From: Clostridia bacterium
Lineage (GTDB): Bacteria; Bacillota; Clostridia; Oscillospirales; Acutalibacteraceae
Length of the DNA stretch: 64,000 nt
Direction of reading: 5' to 3'
Assembly (NCBI GenBank): GCA_017502085.1
Contig: JAFVVQ010000062.1
Coordinates: 33,433-97,432 of the forward strand
Shown here: in pieces, positions 9,079 through 17,886 of the stretch
Numbering within the stretch: the first letter of the stretch is position 1
Layout of the letters: every line of letters starts with the position of its first letter
Made by a program: the position numbers and the translations under genes
The notes under the pieces: model-generated
Database searches by the model: none
What the model was told of the DNA's origin: nothing
The model's input: only the letters and a program-made list of their open reading frames with translations

Positions 9079-11031
9079 GTGATTGATTTGAAACTCAGAA
9101 AGATTATTGCGTTGCTTCTTGCGGTTGCCATAACCGTTACAGCAATGGGAATGACGGTTTTTGCATCACAGATTGACGGTACACTTTCAGCTGAAACAAA
9201 ATTCTTCCGCGAGGTTGACGGTGCATGGGTTGAGGCGGATACTGTTGCCAACGGTGAAAAAGTTAAAGTCAGACTGTATCTCGATACCAGCTTTTACACC
9301 AATACAGGTGATCTGATTTTCTTCTATAACAACGATTTCTTTGAGGATTCATATGAGAAGGATAAGGTTATTCTTCTGCCCTCAAACGATTATTACAAGA
9401 ATCTCGGCGGTATCAACGGTCTTGAAACCTGTTTCTTCTCATCGGACAGCAAGGCGATGGAAAACTTTATCAACAAGGGATATTTTGACCGTGAATACAT
9501 TGATAATCATACCTGTGTTACCACAGTTTATTATCTTGCACCCGATAAAACAAATATCAGGCTCAACGGTGAAGAATGGTTTGTTGAATTTGAACTGACT
9601 GCAAAGGCGGATATCGGTGCATCAGAAGGTGCGATCGATATTCTCCCCTCAACAATCCAGAGCCCCGCAAACAAAGGCGGTCGTTTCAATGTTTCCTTCG
9701 GTGAAGAGGGCGGCTATAATGAAGACGTTGTTTCGATGGCATTTGTCAACATTGAGTTCAGTTATGAAGCGGGTTCGGTAAAAAACTATACGGAATATAA
9801 GTATGACCTCGGCGGCGGTACGGTCGACGGAGAGAGTGAATACATCGAAAAGGTGCTTATCGGTAATGAGTCGGCGCCCGATTCCGTTGTACCCGACAAA
9901 GAGGGACACACTTTCCTCGGTTGGACGGATAACGGTGATAATTCATACACTGCAGACTGGAGTGTCAACAGCTATACACTTACTTTCAACACGAACGGCG
10001 GAAGCCCCGTCGAATCGCAGATTCTCGACTACGGCGAGGAAATCACTCTGCCTTCAACAACAAAAACGGGATATAAATTCTCTTACTGGACAATGGGTGT
10101 CTCCAATTTCTTCAAAGCGGGTCAGAAATTCACAATGCCTGCAAAGAATATAACGCTCACCGCAAACTGGCTTATCAATTCACACATTCTTACGTACAGC
10201 GTCGGAGGTGAAAAATTCACCCACAGTGTAGCTGTCGGCTCGGCTCTCCCCGAGGTTGATATGACGGGAATGGAAAACATCGAAATCCTTTATTGGCTCG
10301 ATGAAAACGGCAACAGAACCGAACTTCCCGAAACAATGCCCGAGAAGAATATCAGTTTCACCGCTGTTATCAAATATAATTTCGAAGGTGCCGACGGAAT
10401 CACCGCGACTTTTGATGAAGGTGCGTTCAGCAACGGAAACGGAGTTGAATTCATCGGTTCATCCAAGTCTTTTGTTCCCGCACAGGGCGGCACTGATTTC
10501 GGTGGTGCAAACCATAAGCAGATTGCAAGTTTTGGTATCGGATTCAACAAAAACGGCTCAACCGTAACACCCGATGGCAAGGTTGAAATCAGCATTCCTC
10601 TCGGTGAAAGCTATGCAGACAGAAGCGGAATCGTTATTGCGCTTAAAAAAGCTGACGGATCATATGAAAAGGTCAACGCAACCGTAACTGACGGCAAACT
10701 TGTTTTTAAGACGGATAAATTCGGAACTTTCGATGTTTTCGTACCTTCGGGTATGCGTGTAAAGACTCAGCCCGCAAAGGCTTCTTATTACTATAAAGAA
10801 AGCTTCAATATCAGCGGCCTTGAACTTGAATTCATAAATGAAAACGGTGAGACCGAAACAGTTACCGATACTTCCGCAATGACCGTAACGGGCTTCAATC
10901 CCAAGAAAGTCGGCGCACAGAAGCTGACCGTTGAATATGACGGAATGTCAACGTCTTTCACCGTCAACGTATCATATGCGTGGTGGCAGATGATAATCCG
11001 TATTCTTCTTCTCGGCTTCCTCTGGTATTAA
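9079..11031 (+). CDS. large secreted protein with InlB-type repeats and Ig-like domain
   Basis: A 650-residue exported protein. After a signal peptide (LALLLAVAITVTAM-like core, cleavage near VFAS) comes an about 200-residue domain that may be cohesin-like (beta-rich, alternating acidic and aromatic residues). Then follow two to three Listeria-Bacteroides/InlB B-repeats (about 250-430; key pieces LTFNTNGGSPV and TLTANW) and an Ig-like domain near 570-630. The last 16 residues are strongly aromatic and hydrophobic (WWQMIIRILLLGFLWY). There is no LPXTG sorting signal. Likely role: surface adhesin or glycan-binding protein. The start is uncertain: GTG at 9079 sits only 3 bases after AGGAG, while TTG at 9088 is about 12 bases away and gives a cleaner signal peptide (MKLRKII). 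Confidence 0.75.
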   Translation: MIDLKLRKIIALLLAVAITVTAMGMTVFASQIDGTLSAETKFFREVDGAWVEADTVANGEKVKVRLYLDTSFYTNTGDLIFFYNNDFFEDSYEKDKVILLPSNDYYKNLGGINGLETCFFSSDSKAMENFINKGYFDREYIDNHTCVTTVYYLAPDKTNIRLNGEEWFVEFELTAKADIGASEGAIDILPSTIQSPANKGGRFNVSFGEEGGYNEDVVSMAFVNIEFSYEAGSVKNYTEYKYDLGGGTVDGESEYIEKVLIGNESAPDSVVPDKEGHTFLGWTDNGDNSYTADWSVNSYTLTFNTNGGSPVESQILDYGEEITLPSTTKTGYKFSYWTMGVSNFFKAGQKFTMPAKNITLTANWLINSHILTYSVGGEKFTHSVAVGSALPEVDMTGMENIEILYWLDENGNRTELPETMPEKNISFTAVIKYNFEGADGITATFDEGAFSNGNGVEFIGSSKSFVPAQGGTDFGGANHKQIASFGIGFNKNGSTVTPDGKVEISIPLGESYADRSGIVIALKKADGSYEKVNATVTDGKLVFKTDKFGTFDVFVPSGMRVKTQPAKASYYYKESFNISGLELEFINENGETETVTDTSAMTVTGFNPKKVGAQKLTVEYDGMSTSFTVNVSYAWWQMIIRILLLGFLWY

Positions 11032-11038
11032 GAATTGT

Positions 11039-11068
11039 GCAGAGCATCTTCGGGTGCTCTGCTTTTTT
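11039..11068 (+). terminator. intrinsic terminator
   Basis: Ten-base-pair stem GCAGAGCATC/GGTGCTCTGC closed by a TTCG tetraloop, then six T. Confidence 0.92.
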
Positions 11069-11094
11069 GCTTTTTTTGCGAAAAAGCCTTTCGG

Positions 11095-11123
11095 TTGACT
11101 TTGTGATTCTTATTTGTTATAAT
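11095..11123 (+). promoter_or_regulatory. promoter of the glycosyltransferase gene
   Basis: TTGACT, 17-base spacer, TATAAT; 63 bases before the start codon. Confidence 0.8.
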
Positions 11124-11186
11124 TATCAAATATATAACCAAAATAATCAGAGAGGATATACCGTATAAGACAAAGAGGTGACTGCA

Positions 11187-12131
11187 ATGAGATTATCGCT
11201 GATTGTTCCCTGTTATAACGAAGAGGGCAACGTCGAAAAATTTTTCAGCGAGGTAAACCGTGTTTTTGAAAATAAGGTTGAGGACTATGAGTTTGTGTTT
11301 GTCAATGACGGCAGCACCGATAACACATATAAAAAACTGAAATATATTTATAGTGAGCTTAACAAAAAGAATAACGTTCAGGTGCTGACGTTCAGCCGTA
11401 ATTTCGGTAAGGAATCCGCAATCTATGCGGGTCTGACCAAGGCGAAGGGCGACCTTGTCTGCCTTATAGATGCGGATTTGCAGCAGAGACCCGAGGTTGT
11501 TCTTGAAATGCTTGACGTTCTGAACTCCGACGAAGAATATGATTGCGTGACTGCGTATCAGGAGAAAAGAAAAGAGAATGCGGCAATTTCTTTTGTGAAA
11601 TCCGCATTCTACAAAATAATCAATAAAATATCTGCCGTTGATTTTGTGAACGGCGCATCCGATTTCAGACTTATGAAACGTCCGATGGTTGACGCAATTC
11701 TCTCGATGAGCGAATTTCATCGTTTCTCAAAGGGTATTTTCAGTTACGTTGGTTTCAACACACAGTATATTCCCTATGAGGTTGCCGAAAGAGAAAGCGG
11801 TGAAACCAAATGGGGCACAAGAAAGCTTATCAAATATGCGCTTGAGGGTATCTTTGCTTTCTCGACAATGCCGCTTAAAATTTCAACGTTTGTCGGATTG
11901 TTTACGTCATTCTGCTCGATAGTTTATCTTCTTGTTGTTATCATTCAGAAGATTTTCTTCGGAATCGACGTGCCCGGCTACGCAACGATTGTTACGTTGC
12001 TTCTTCTTCTCGGCGGACTCATTCTTTTCAGCCTCGGCATCATCGGTGAATATCTTTCCAAAATGTACGTTCAGGTCAAGAACAGACCAATTTATATTCT
12101 CAAGGAACACCTTGATGACAAAGACGATTAA
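11187..12131 (+). CDS. GT2 glycosyltransferase, GtrB/DPM1-like
   Basis: A 314-residue protein. An N-terminal GT-A fold opens with LIVPCYNEEGNV and contains the DADLQQRPE metal site and the family segment SRNFGKESA. Two transmembrane helices near the C-terminus (about 230-255 and 265-290) anchor it. This is the layout of GtrB-like polyprenyl-phosphate glucosyl- or mannosyltransferases, which load a sugar onto a lipid carrier at the inner face of the membrane for surface glycan modification. The start is ATG 11187 with AGAGGTG six bases upstream; an in-frame GTG at 11178 overlaps that site. It is monocistronic: its own promoter and terminator flank it, and no flippase or acceptor transferase gene adjoins. 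Confidence 0.88.
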   Translation: MRLSLIVPCYNEEGNVEKFFSEVNRVFENKVEDYEFVFVNDGSTDNTYKKLKYIYSELNKKNNVQVLTFSRNFGKESAIYAGLTKAKGDLVCLIDADLQQRPEVVLEMLDVLNSDEEYDCVTAYQEKRKENAAISFVKSAFYKIINKISAVDFVNGASDFRLMKRPMVDAILSMSEFHRFSKGIFSYVGFNTQYIPYEVAERESGETKWGTRKLIKYALEGIFAFSTMPLKISTFVGLFTSFCSIVYLLVVIIQKIFFGIDVPGYATIVTLLLLLGGLILFSLGIIGEYLSKMYVQVKNRPIYILKEHLDDKDD

Positions 12132-12134
12132 CAA

Positions 12135-12166
12135 AAAAGGGATTGCAAACGCAATCCCTTTTCTTT
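12135..12166. terminator. bidirectional terminator
   Basis: AAAAGGGATTGC/GCAATCCCTTTT stem, AAAC loop, flanked by A-rich and T-rich runs, between two convergent genes. Confidence 0.9.
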
Positions 12167-12657
12167 TATCCTTTTTTCGGTGCAGGTCTGTGCTTTGCGG
12201 TGAATTCCGCAACGTCAATTCGGATGATGCTTACAACCTCCGCAAGTTTATCGTCAAATTCAAAATCCTTGCCCGTCTGCGTTTTCATCAGGATTGAAAG
12301 CGCGGATTTTTTTGTTTCAATATCTTCAACGATTTCGGCAACACCTCTGCCCATAACCGATGCGTACGTGATTCCGTATTTGCACGCAACCTCACCTTCA
12401 AAAGGAGTGATGCCGCATTCCATTTCAAAAAACACCTTCGGATTGGCTCTGATAACGTCAAGCTTTCTGCCTCTTTTTGCGCCGTGAAGCCAGATTGTAA
12501 GTCTGCCGTTTTCAAGAGTATATCCGTAATTCATCGGCACGACGTAAGGTTCGTCGCCGTCAACCATTCCGAGGTGAAGCACCTTCGATTCGTCAAGTAT
12601 TTTTATTATTTCATTTATATCCGTAACTTCTCTTTCGCGTCTTGTCATACCGTTCAT
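12166..12657 (-). CDS. NimA-like FMN-binding protein (pyridoxamine 5'-phosphate oxidase family)
   Basis: A 163-residue split-barrel flavoprotein. The motif EVTDINEIIKILDESKVLHLG followed by EPYVVPMNYGY is typical of the pyridoxamine 5'-phosphate oxidase-like group that includes 5-nitroimidazole reductase NimA; KVFFEME and YASVMGRG are further conserved blocks. Members bind FMN or heme and most have no proven physiological substrate, so resistance to nitroimidazoles should not be assumed. The ATG at 12657 follows GGAGGT; the longer frame is upstream of it. The gene is transcribed alone. Confidence 0.82.
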   Translation of the reverse strand: MNGMTRREREVTDINEIIKILDESKVLHLGMVDGDEPYVVPMNYGYTLENGRLTIWLHGAKRGRKLDVIRANPKVFFEMECGITPFEGEVACKYGITYASVMGRGVAEIVEDIETKKSALSILMKTQTGKDFEFDDKLAEVVSIIRIDVAEFTAKHRPAPKKG

Positions 12658-12755
12658 ATTAAAAACCTCCGTTTTATGCTGTGAAATAATATTAGCATAT
12701 TTTTTACGGCTTTTCAATGATAATGTTGCAATGCAATGAAATCCCGCGCTTCATC

Positions 12756-12784
12756 TTGTTTTTTGACATTTTCTATGGTATAAT
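12756..12784 (+). promoter_or_regulatory. promoter of the small membrane protein gene
   Basis: TTGTTT, 17-base spacer, extended -10 TGGTATAAT. It lies 34 bases before the start codon. Confidence 0.6.
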
Positions 12785-12817
12785 AAACAGCATAATAACG
12801 AGAGGAGCGGAAACTGA

Positions 12818-12985
12818 ATGAAATATGCTTTGATATCGATTGTCAGCTTCGTTTGTTTTGCGTTGCTTATGGTTATCGGACCGTTGCAGGAGGTTGAAAT
12901 TGCCCACTGCATTTTAGCGGGACTGCTTGGAGTTGTCATTGCTTTGCTTTCGGTTGTTATTTATAAGCTTGATAAAAAGAACTGA
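12818..12985 (+). CDS. 55-residue two-helix membrane protein
   Basis: A short reading frame with a good promoter and a ribosome site (GAGGAG) about 10 bases upstream. The product has two hydrophobic segments, residues 4-20 (LISIVSFVCFALLMVIG) and 29-48, separated by a short acidic turn (PLQEVEIAH). It ends in a basic tail (YKLDKKN). That pattern fits a small integral membrane hairpin with both ends inside. I do not recognise a family. The two clean membrane segments, the AT-rich promoter and the non-overlapping position argue that it is real, but short frames of this size can arise by chance. Confidence 0.6.
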   Translation: MKYALISIVSFVCFALLMVIGPLQEVEIAHCILAGLLGVVIALLSVVIYKLDKKN

Positions 12986-13096
12986 TTTGTTTTTGTTTAT
13001 ACGAATTAATTCAGACCTTTGCCGTTGTTTCATCGGTGAGGGTCTGATTTTTTGAAAATTCATCCATATTTTAACAAAGTGTTTACAATTGAAATA

Positions 13097-13125
13097 TTGA
13101 CAAATCCTGTTTTTGGGGGTATAGT
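13097..13125 (+). promoter_or_regulatory. promoter of the hrcA-grpE-dnaK-dnaJ operon
   Basis: TTGACA (13097-13102), 17-base spacer, TATAGT (13120-13125), just upstream of the CIRCE operator. Confidence 0.85.
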
Positions 13126-13136
13126 AATAACTGTGG

Positions 13137-13163
13137 TTAGCACTCTTGCTTTTTGAGTGCTAA
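13137..13163 (+). promoter_or_regulatory. CIRCE operator (HrcA binding site)
   Basis: TTAGCACTC, nine-base spacer, GAGTGCTAA: an exact match to the CIRCE consensus. It starts 12 bases after the -10 box, so bound HrcA would block initiation. A third perfect half-site, TTAGCACTC, follows at 13166-13174. Confidence 0.98.
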
Positions 13164-13194
13164 AATTAGCACTCGCAGAAAAGGTGGTGAGGAA

Positions 13195-14223
13195 ATGGCA
13201 GAAATGAGTGACAGAAAAAAAGCAATATTGGCGGCTGTTATTGAGCGGTATATCAAAACCGGTGAGCCCGTCGGTTCCAAAGAATTGCTTACTCTCACGG
13301 GTATGTCGGTTTCCTCGGCAACGGTGCGAAACGAGATGAGCGAGCTTTCATCTCTCGGCTACCTTGAACAGCCTCATACTTCTGCGGGCAGAATTCCATC
13401 TCAGAAGGGTTACAGATATTACGTTGATAACCTGATGAAAAACCGCGAAATCGATGAGCTCAACAAACGTCTTATTGAAGCGGGTATCTCTTCTGCGGCG
13501 GGCGACCCCGAAAGGCTTATCGCTCAGGCGGGTGAGGTTCTTGCAGACCTGACGAAATGTGCGTGTGTTTCAGCCACTCAATGCGGCGATTCAACGGTTA
13601 TCCGCAAAATCGAGCTGGTTCCCGTCGGATGCCATACGGCGATGCTTGTATTGCTCACGTCAAACGGCTTCCTCAAGAGCCGTCTCTGCAGACTCGACAG
13701 TGAGCTTAACGTGAGAATCATTGAGGAGTTTTACAAAATCGTCGATTCTTCGATAATCGGCAAATCTGCATCGGATATCAACATTGTTTCGATGCAGACG
13801 GTAGCTGCTTCCGTGGACAGCGATCCTCTTGCGATGCTTCCGCTGATTGCGGCGGTGTGTGAGCTTGCGGGCAGCACGGCGAAATCGAAAATAGTCCTCG
13901 GCGGCAGTTCAAATATCTTCTCGCATAAGGATTACGGATCATCGGCGGTTGAGCTTCTCGAATTTCTCAACAGAGAAGAGCCTATTTCGGCGGTTATGAA
14001 TAATACAGACGGACCGCTTAATGTTAAAATCGGTAAAGAAAATCTTTACCGTCAGCTTGAAAATTCAAGCGTTATCGTGGCAAAATATTCCTTGGGCGGC
14101 AGTGATACAGGTACAATCGGTATCATCGGACCTACCCGAATGGATTATGAAAATATAATACCCAGCGTCAGATATCTGACCGATTTTGTCGGCAGGCTGA
14201 TAACTCAGGCTTTGGATGACTGA
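13195..14223 (+). CDS. hrcA: heat-inducible transcription repressor HrcA
   Basis: A 342-residue repressor. The N-terminal winged helix (about 5-75) contains the conserved pieces VGSKEL, SSATVRNEMSEL and YLEQPHTSAGRIPS, and the C-terminal GAF-like HrcA domain ends with IGPTRMDYENIIP and VRYLTDFV. HrcA binds CIRCE and represses the chaperone operon until heat or misfolded protein titrates GroE. I chose the ATG at 13195, which gives MAEMSDRKKAIL and has GGTGGTGAGG upstream; the longer frame runs into the CIRCE element. It is the first gene of the operon, followed 17 bases later by grpE. Confidence 0.97.
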   Translation: MAEMSDRKKAILAAVIERYIKTGEPVGSKELLTLTGMSVSSATVRNEMSELSSLGYLEQPHTSAGRIPSQKGYRYYVDNLMKNREIDELNKRLIEAGISSAAGDPERLIAQAGEVLADLTKCACVSATQCGDSTVIRKIELVPVGCHTAMLVLLTSNGFLKSRLCRLDSELNVRIIEEFYKIVDSSIIGKSASDINIVSMQTVAASVDSDPLAMLPLIAAVCELAGSTAKSKIVLGGSSNIFSHKDYGSSAVELLEFLNREEPISAVMNNTDGPLNVKIGKENLYRQLENSSVIVAKYSLGGSDTGTIGIIGPTRMDYENIIPSVRYLTDFVGRLITQALDD

Positions 14224-14240
14224 GGCAGAAAGGATGCATA

Positions 14241-14750
14241 ATGAAAAAGGAAAAAAAGACTCCCGAAACAGTTGAAGAGATGAAGGAAGAAGCTGTGCCC
14301 GAGGTTTCGAAGGAAGAAGAACTTCAGAAGGCGCTCGACGAAAAAAACGATCAGTTTCTCCGCATCTGTGCTGAATACGACAATTTCCGCAAACGTTCCC
14401 AGAAAGAGAAGCAGGATATCTATTCATCATCCCGCGCGGATGTTTTCAAGGATCTGCTTCCCGTTCTCGATAATTTCGACAGAGCCGCAAGCAATAAGGG
14501 CGCAGGTCTCGAAGCATATTCAAAGGGTATCGATCTTATCTTTCAGCAGTTTTCCGATATTCTCAAGAAGAACGGTGTTGAAAGCTTCGGTGAACCCGGC
14601 GACGAATTCGACCCCAATATCCACAATGCCGTAATGAGCGTTGAGGATGAAAACTTCGGTGAAAACACTGTTGCAGAGGTATTTTCAAAGGGCTACAGAC
14701 TCGGCGATAAGGTTATCCGTGAAGCTGTTGTCAAAGTAGCAAATTCATAA
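14241..14750 (+). CDS. grpE: nucleotide exchange factor GrpE
   Basis: A 169-residue protein. It has a charged N-terminal coiled-coil region (residues 1-60, rich in E and K), the conserved AEYDNFRKRSQKE helix and the C-terminal beta-domain with DPNIHNAVM and GYRLGDKVIREA. GrpE releases ADP from DnaK. It is somewhat shorter than B. subtilis GrpE at the N-terminus, which is normal variation. It lies between hrcA and dnaK and shares their promoter. Confidence 0.97.
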   Translation: MKKEKKTPETVEEMKEEAVPEVSKEEELQKALDEKNDQFLRICAEYDNFRKRSQKEKQDIYSSSRADVFKDLLPVLDNFDRAASNKGAGLEAYSKGIDLIFQQFSDILKKNGVESFGEPGDEFDPNIHNAVMSVEDENFGENTVAEVFSKGYRLGDKVIREAVVKVANS

Positions 14751-14793
14751 ATAAGTTTTAAATTATCATTTACCATACAGGAGGAAAAATTTT

Positions 14794-16620
14794 ATGTCAA
14801 AGGTAATCGGTATCGACTTAGGTACAACAAACTCATGCGTCGCAGTTATTGAAGGCGGCGAACCCGTAGTTATCTCAAACGCAGAAGGCGCAAGAACAAC
14901 TCCTTCAGTTGTTGCTTTCGGCAAGACAGGCGAAAGAATGGTTGGTCAGGTAGCAAAGAGACAGGCAATCACCAATCCCGATAAGACTGTTTCTTCCATC
15001 AAGAGACAGATGGGTACAGACTACAAGGTAACTATCGACGATAAGAAGTATACTCCTCAGGAAATCTCTGCTATGATTCTTCAGAAGCTCAAGACAGATG
15101 CTGAAGCATATCTCGGCGAGAAGGTAACAGAGGCAGTTATCACCGTTCCCGCATATTTCACAGACGCTCAGCGTCAGGCAACAAAGGACGCAGGTAAGAT
15201 TGCGGGTCTTGACGTAAAGCGAATCATCAACGAACCCACAGCAGCTGCTCTTGCATACGGCATCGATAAGGAAACAGACCAGAAGATTATGGTTTATGAC
15301 CTTGGCGGCGGTACTTTCGACGTTTCAATCATCGAAATGGGTGACGGCGTTCAGGAAGTTCTTGCAACCGCAGGTAACAACCGTCTCGGCGGTGACGACT
15401 TCGACCAGAGAGTAATTGACTGGCTTGCTGACGGTTTCAAGGCAGAGCAGGGTATCGACCTCAGAGGCGATAAGATGGCTATGCAGAGACTCAAGGAAGC
15501 TGCAGAAAAGGCAAAGATCGAGCTTTCTGGTGTAACAACCTCAAACATCAGCCTTCCTTTCATTACCGCTGATGCAACAGGTCCCAAGCATCTTGAAATG
15601 ACTCTCACAAGAGCAAAGTTCAACGAACTCACCGCTGACCTTGTTGAAGCAACTATGGGTCCCGTCCGTCAGGCAATGAGCGACTCAGGTCTCAACACAA
15701 GCGAAATCAATAAGGTTCTTATGGTAGGCGGTTCATCAAGAATCCCCGCCGTTCAGGAAGCAATCAAGAAGTATCTCGGCGCAGAACCCTTCAAGGGCAT
15801 CAATCCCGATGAATGCGTTGCAATCGGTGCAGCAATTCAGGGCGGCGTTCTTGGCGGCGAGGTCAAGGGTCTCCTTCTTCTTGACGTTACTCCTCTCTCA
15901 CTCGGTATTGAAACAATGGGCGGCATCAACACCAAGATTATTGACAGAAACACAACAATTCCCGTTAAGAAGAGCCAGATTTTCTCAACTGCAGCCGACA
16001 ATCAGCCTTCAGTTGAAGTTCACGTTCTTCAGGGCGAAAGAGAATTTGCAAAGGATAACAAGACTCTCGGTATTTTCCACCTTGACGGAATCATGCCTGC
16101 ACGCAGAGGTGTTCCTCAGATCGAAGTAACCTTTGATATTGATGCAAACGGTATCGTTCACGTTTCGGCAAAGGATCTCGGCACTCAGAAGGAGCAGTCA
16201 ATTTCAATCACGTCATCCACCAATATGTCCAAGGAAGACATTGAAAAGGCTGTTCAGGAAGCTGAAAGATTTGCTCAGGAAGATAAGCAGCGCCGTGAAG
16301 ACGTTGATACACGCAACAACGCTGACCAGATGGTATATCAGTGTGAAAAGCTTATCAGCGAAGAAGGCGATAAGTTCAGCGAAGATGAAAAGACTGCTCT
16401 CAATGAGAAAGTTGATGCACTTAAGGAAGCTCTTAAGGGCGAGGATATCAACCTCATCAAGAGCCGTCAGGAAGAGCTGACACAGAAGTTCTATGAGGTT
16501 TCGGAGAAGCTTTATAAGGCTGCTCAGGAAGCTGCTGCAGCTCAGGGCGGCGCAGCACCCGGTGCAGATGCAGGCTACACAGAGGCAGACTTCACAGAGG
16601 TTGACGGCGACCAGCAGTAA
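14794..16620 (+). CDS. dnaK: molecular chaperone DnaK (Hsp70)
   Basis: A 608-residue protein of full family length. The N-terminal ATPase opens with [18 protein letters not shown] and contains the phosphate-binding loops [12 protein letters not shown] and [12 protein letters not shown]. The substrate-binding domain begins after [18 protein letters not shown], and the C-terminal helical lid ends in an acidic tail ([13 protein letters not shown]). Codon choice is noticeably more biased than in neighbours (many GCA, ACA, AAG, CTC), as expected for a highly expressed gene. The start has AGGAGG upstream. A GC-rich hairpin separates it from dnaJ. Confidence 0.98.
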   Translation: MSKVIGIDLGTTNSCVAVIEGGEPVVISNAEGARTTPSVVAFGKTGERMVGQVAKRQAITNPDKTVSSIKRQMGTDYKVTIDDKKYTPQEISAMILQKLKTDAEAYLGEKVTEAVITVPAYFTDAQRQATKDAGKIAGLDVKRIINEPTAAALAYGIDKETDQKIMVYDLGGGTFDVSIIEMGDGVQEVLATAGNNRLGGDDFDQRVIDWLADGFKAEQGIDLRGDKMAMQRLKEAAEKAKIELSGVTTSNISLPFITADATGPKHLEMTLTRAKFNELTADLVEATMGPVRQAMSDSGLNTSEINKVLMVGGSSRIPAVQEAIKKYLGAEPFKGINPDECVAIGAAIQGGVLGGEVKGLLLLDVTPLSLGIETMGGINTKIIDRNTTIPVKKSQIFSTAADNQPSVEVHVLQGEREFAKDNKTLGIFHLDGIMPARRGVPQIEVTFDIDANGIVHVSAKDLGTQKEQSISITSSTNMSKEDIEKAVQEAERFAQEDKQRREDVDTRNNADQMVYQCEKLISEEGDKFSEDEKTALNEKVDALKEALKGEDINLIKSRQEELTQKFYEVSEKLYKAAQEAAAAQGGAAPGADAGYTEADFTEVDGDQQ

Positions 16621-16634
16621 TTTACGGTAAATAA

Positions 16635-16653
16635 GGGCGGCTTCGTGCCGCCC
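16635..16653 (+). other. GC-rich hairpin between dnaK and dnaJ, no U tract
   Basis: GGGCGGC/GCCGCCC stem with loop TTCGT followed by GAAAACT, not T. It cannot be a standard terminator. It more likely stabilises the dnaK message or marks a processing site, giving more DnaK than DnaJ; this is inference. Confidence 0.7.
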
Positions 16654-16681
16654 GAAAACTGTCTAAAAGGAGAAAACTCCC

Positions 16682-17842
16682 TTGGAAGATAAAAGAGACT
16701 ATTATGAAGTCCTCGGTGTATCAAAAAACGCAACCGAGGATGAATTAAAAAAAGCATACAGAAAAAAAGCCAAAGAGTATCATCCCGACCTTAATCCGGG
16801 CGATGCTCAGGCAGAAGCCAAATTCAAAGAGGCAAACGAAGCCTACGAAGTGCTTTCCGACAGCCAGAAAAGAGCCCGTTATGACCAGTTCGGTCACGCA
16901 GGTGTAGATCCTAATTACGGTGCGGGCGGAGCAGGCGGTTACGGCGGTGGTTTCGGCGGAGGTGGATTTGACTTTGACCTCGGTGACATATTCGGGTCGT
17001 TTTTCGGCGGCGGTTTCGGCGGAGGCGGCAGACAGTCTAACCCCAATGCTCCCCGCAGAGGTGAAGATATCCAGACAAGAGTCACAATTTCGTTCGAAGA
17101 TGCCGCAAAGGGCTGCAAGAGAACTGTTGATATCAACCGTGTTGATACCTGTACGGATTGCGGCGGCTCGGGTGCAAAGACGGGCACAACCGCTCAAAGC
17201 TGTCCCGAATGCGGCGGCAGAGGCTACGTGACGGTTGATCAGAGGACTCCTTTCGGCGTTATGCAGACTCAGAAAACCTGTTCTCGTTGCTCAGGTAAGG
17301 GTAAGATTATTACCGACCCTTGCGCAAAGTGTCACGGTGCGGGAAGAGTTTCAACAAAAACCTCGGTGGAGGTCAACATACCCGCAGGTATTGATGACAG
17401 ACAGATGTTCAGTGTCAGGGGCGCAGGTAACGCAGGCACTAACGGAGGTCCCAAGGGCGACCTTAAGGTTGCTGTTTTCGTCAGACCCCATCCCCGTTTC
17501 GAGCGTGACGGCTACAACGTATGGCTCGAAGAAAAGGTCAGCTTCACTCAGGCGGCACTCGGTGACAGCATCAGAATTCCGACTCTTGACGGCGATGTTA
17601 AGTTTGATCTGCCGGCAGGTACACAGTCCGGTGCAGTGTTCAGCCTGAAGGGTAAGGGTATCCAGATTCTCAATGGCAGAGGCAGAGGCGATCAGCTTGT
17701 CAAAATCATCGTTGAGGTGCCTAAAAATCTGACCCAGCGCCAGAGAGAACTTATGCTCGAACTCGAAAAAGAGATGGGTATCAAGCGTGGTGCTCCCGCA
17801 AACTCAAAGAAGAGCGGATTTTTTGATAAATTCAAGAATTAA
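16682..17842 (+). CDS. dnaJ: co-chaperone DnaJ (Hsp40)
   Basis: A 386-residue type I Hsp40. The J domain (3-68) has HPD at 34-36; a Gly/Phe-rich linker follows (about 75-125, many GGGF). Four zinc-finger repeats ([32 protein letters not shown]) precede the C-terminal substrate domain. It delivers unfolded clients to DnaK and stimulates its ATPase. The start codon is TTG, with AAGGAG nine bases upstream; the first codons ([11 protein letters not shown]) match the usual DnaJ N-terminus, so no ATG start is missed. A hairpin resembling a weak terminator follows. Confidence 0.97.
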   Translation: MEDKRDYYEVLGVSKNATEDELKKAYRKKAKEYHPDLNPGDAQAEAKFKEANEAYEVLSDSQKRARYDQFGHAGVDPNYGAGGAGGYGGGFGGGGFDFDLGDIFGSFFGGGFGGGGRQSNPNAPRRGEDIQTRVTISFEDAAKGCKRTVDINRVDTCTDCGGSGAKTGTTAQSCPECGGRGYVTVDQRTPFGVMQTQKTCSRCSGKGKIITDPCAKCHGAGRVSTKTSVEVNIPAGIDDRQMFSVRGAGNAGTNGGPKGDLKVAVFVRPHPRFERDGYNVWLEEKVSFTQAALGDSIRIPTLDGDVKFDLPAGTQSGAVFSLKGKGIQILNGRGRGDQLVKIIVEVPKNLTQRQRELMLELEKEMGIKRGAPANSKKSGFFDKFKN

Positions 17843-17847
17843 AAAGG

Positions 17848-17875
17848 AGCCGTGTCATTTTTTGATGCGGCTTTT
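17848..17875 (+). terminator. terminator or attenuator after dnaJ
   Basis: Ten-pair stem AGCCGTGTCA/TGATGCGGCT (two G-U type pairs), T5 loop, then only four T. Partial read-through into the next gene is likely. Confidence 0.6.
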
Positions 17876-17886
17876 CGGGTGATATT

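Noticed and set aside
11187-12131. Glycosyltransferase as part of an O-antigen or teichoic acid cluster
   Set aside because: It has its own promoter and terminator and no flippase or acceptor transferase neighbours.
12166-12657. Nitroimidazole resistance gene (nim)
   Set aside because: Only the wider FMN-binding family can be supported; NimA-specific function cannot be shown from sequence.
16635-16653. Terminator between dnaK and dnaJ
   Set aside because: Strong stem but no U tract follows; recorded as a hairpin of unknown use.
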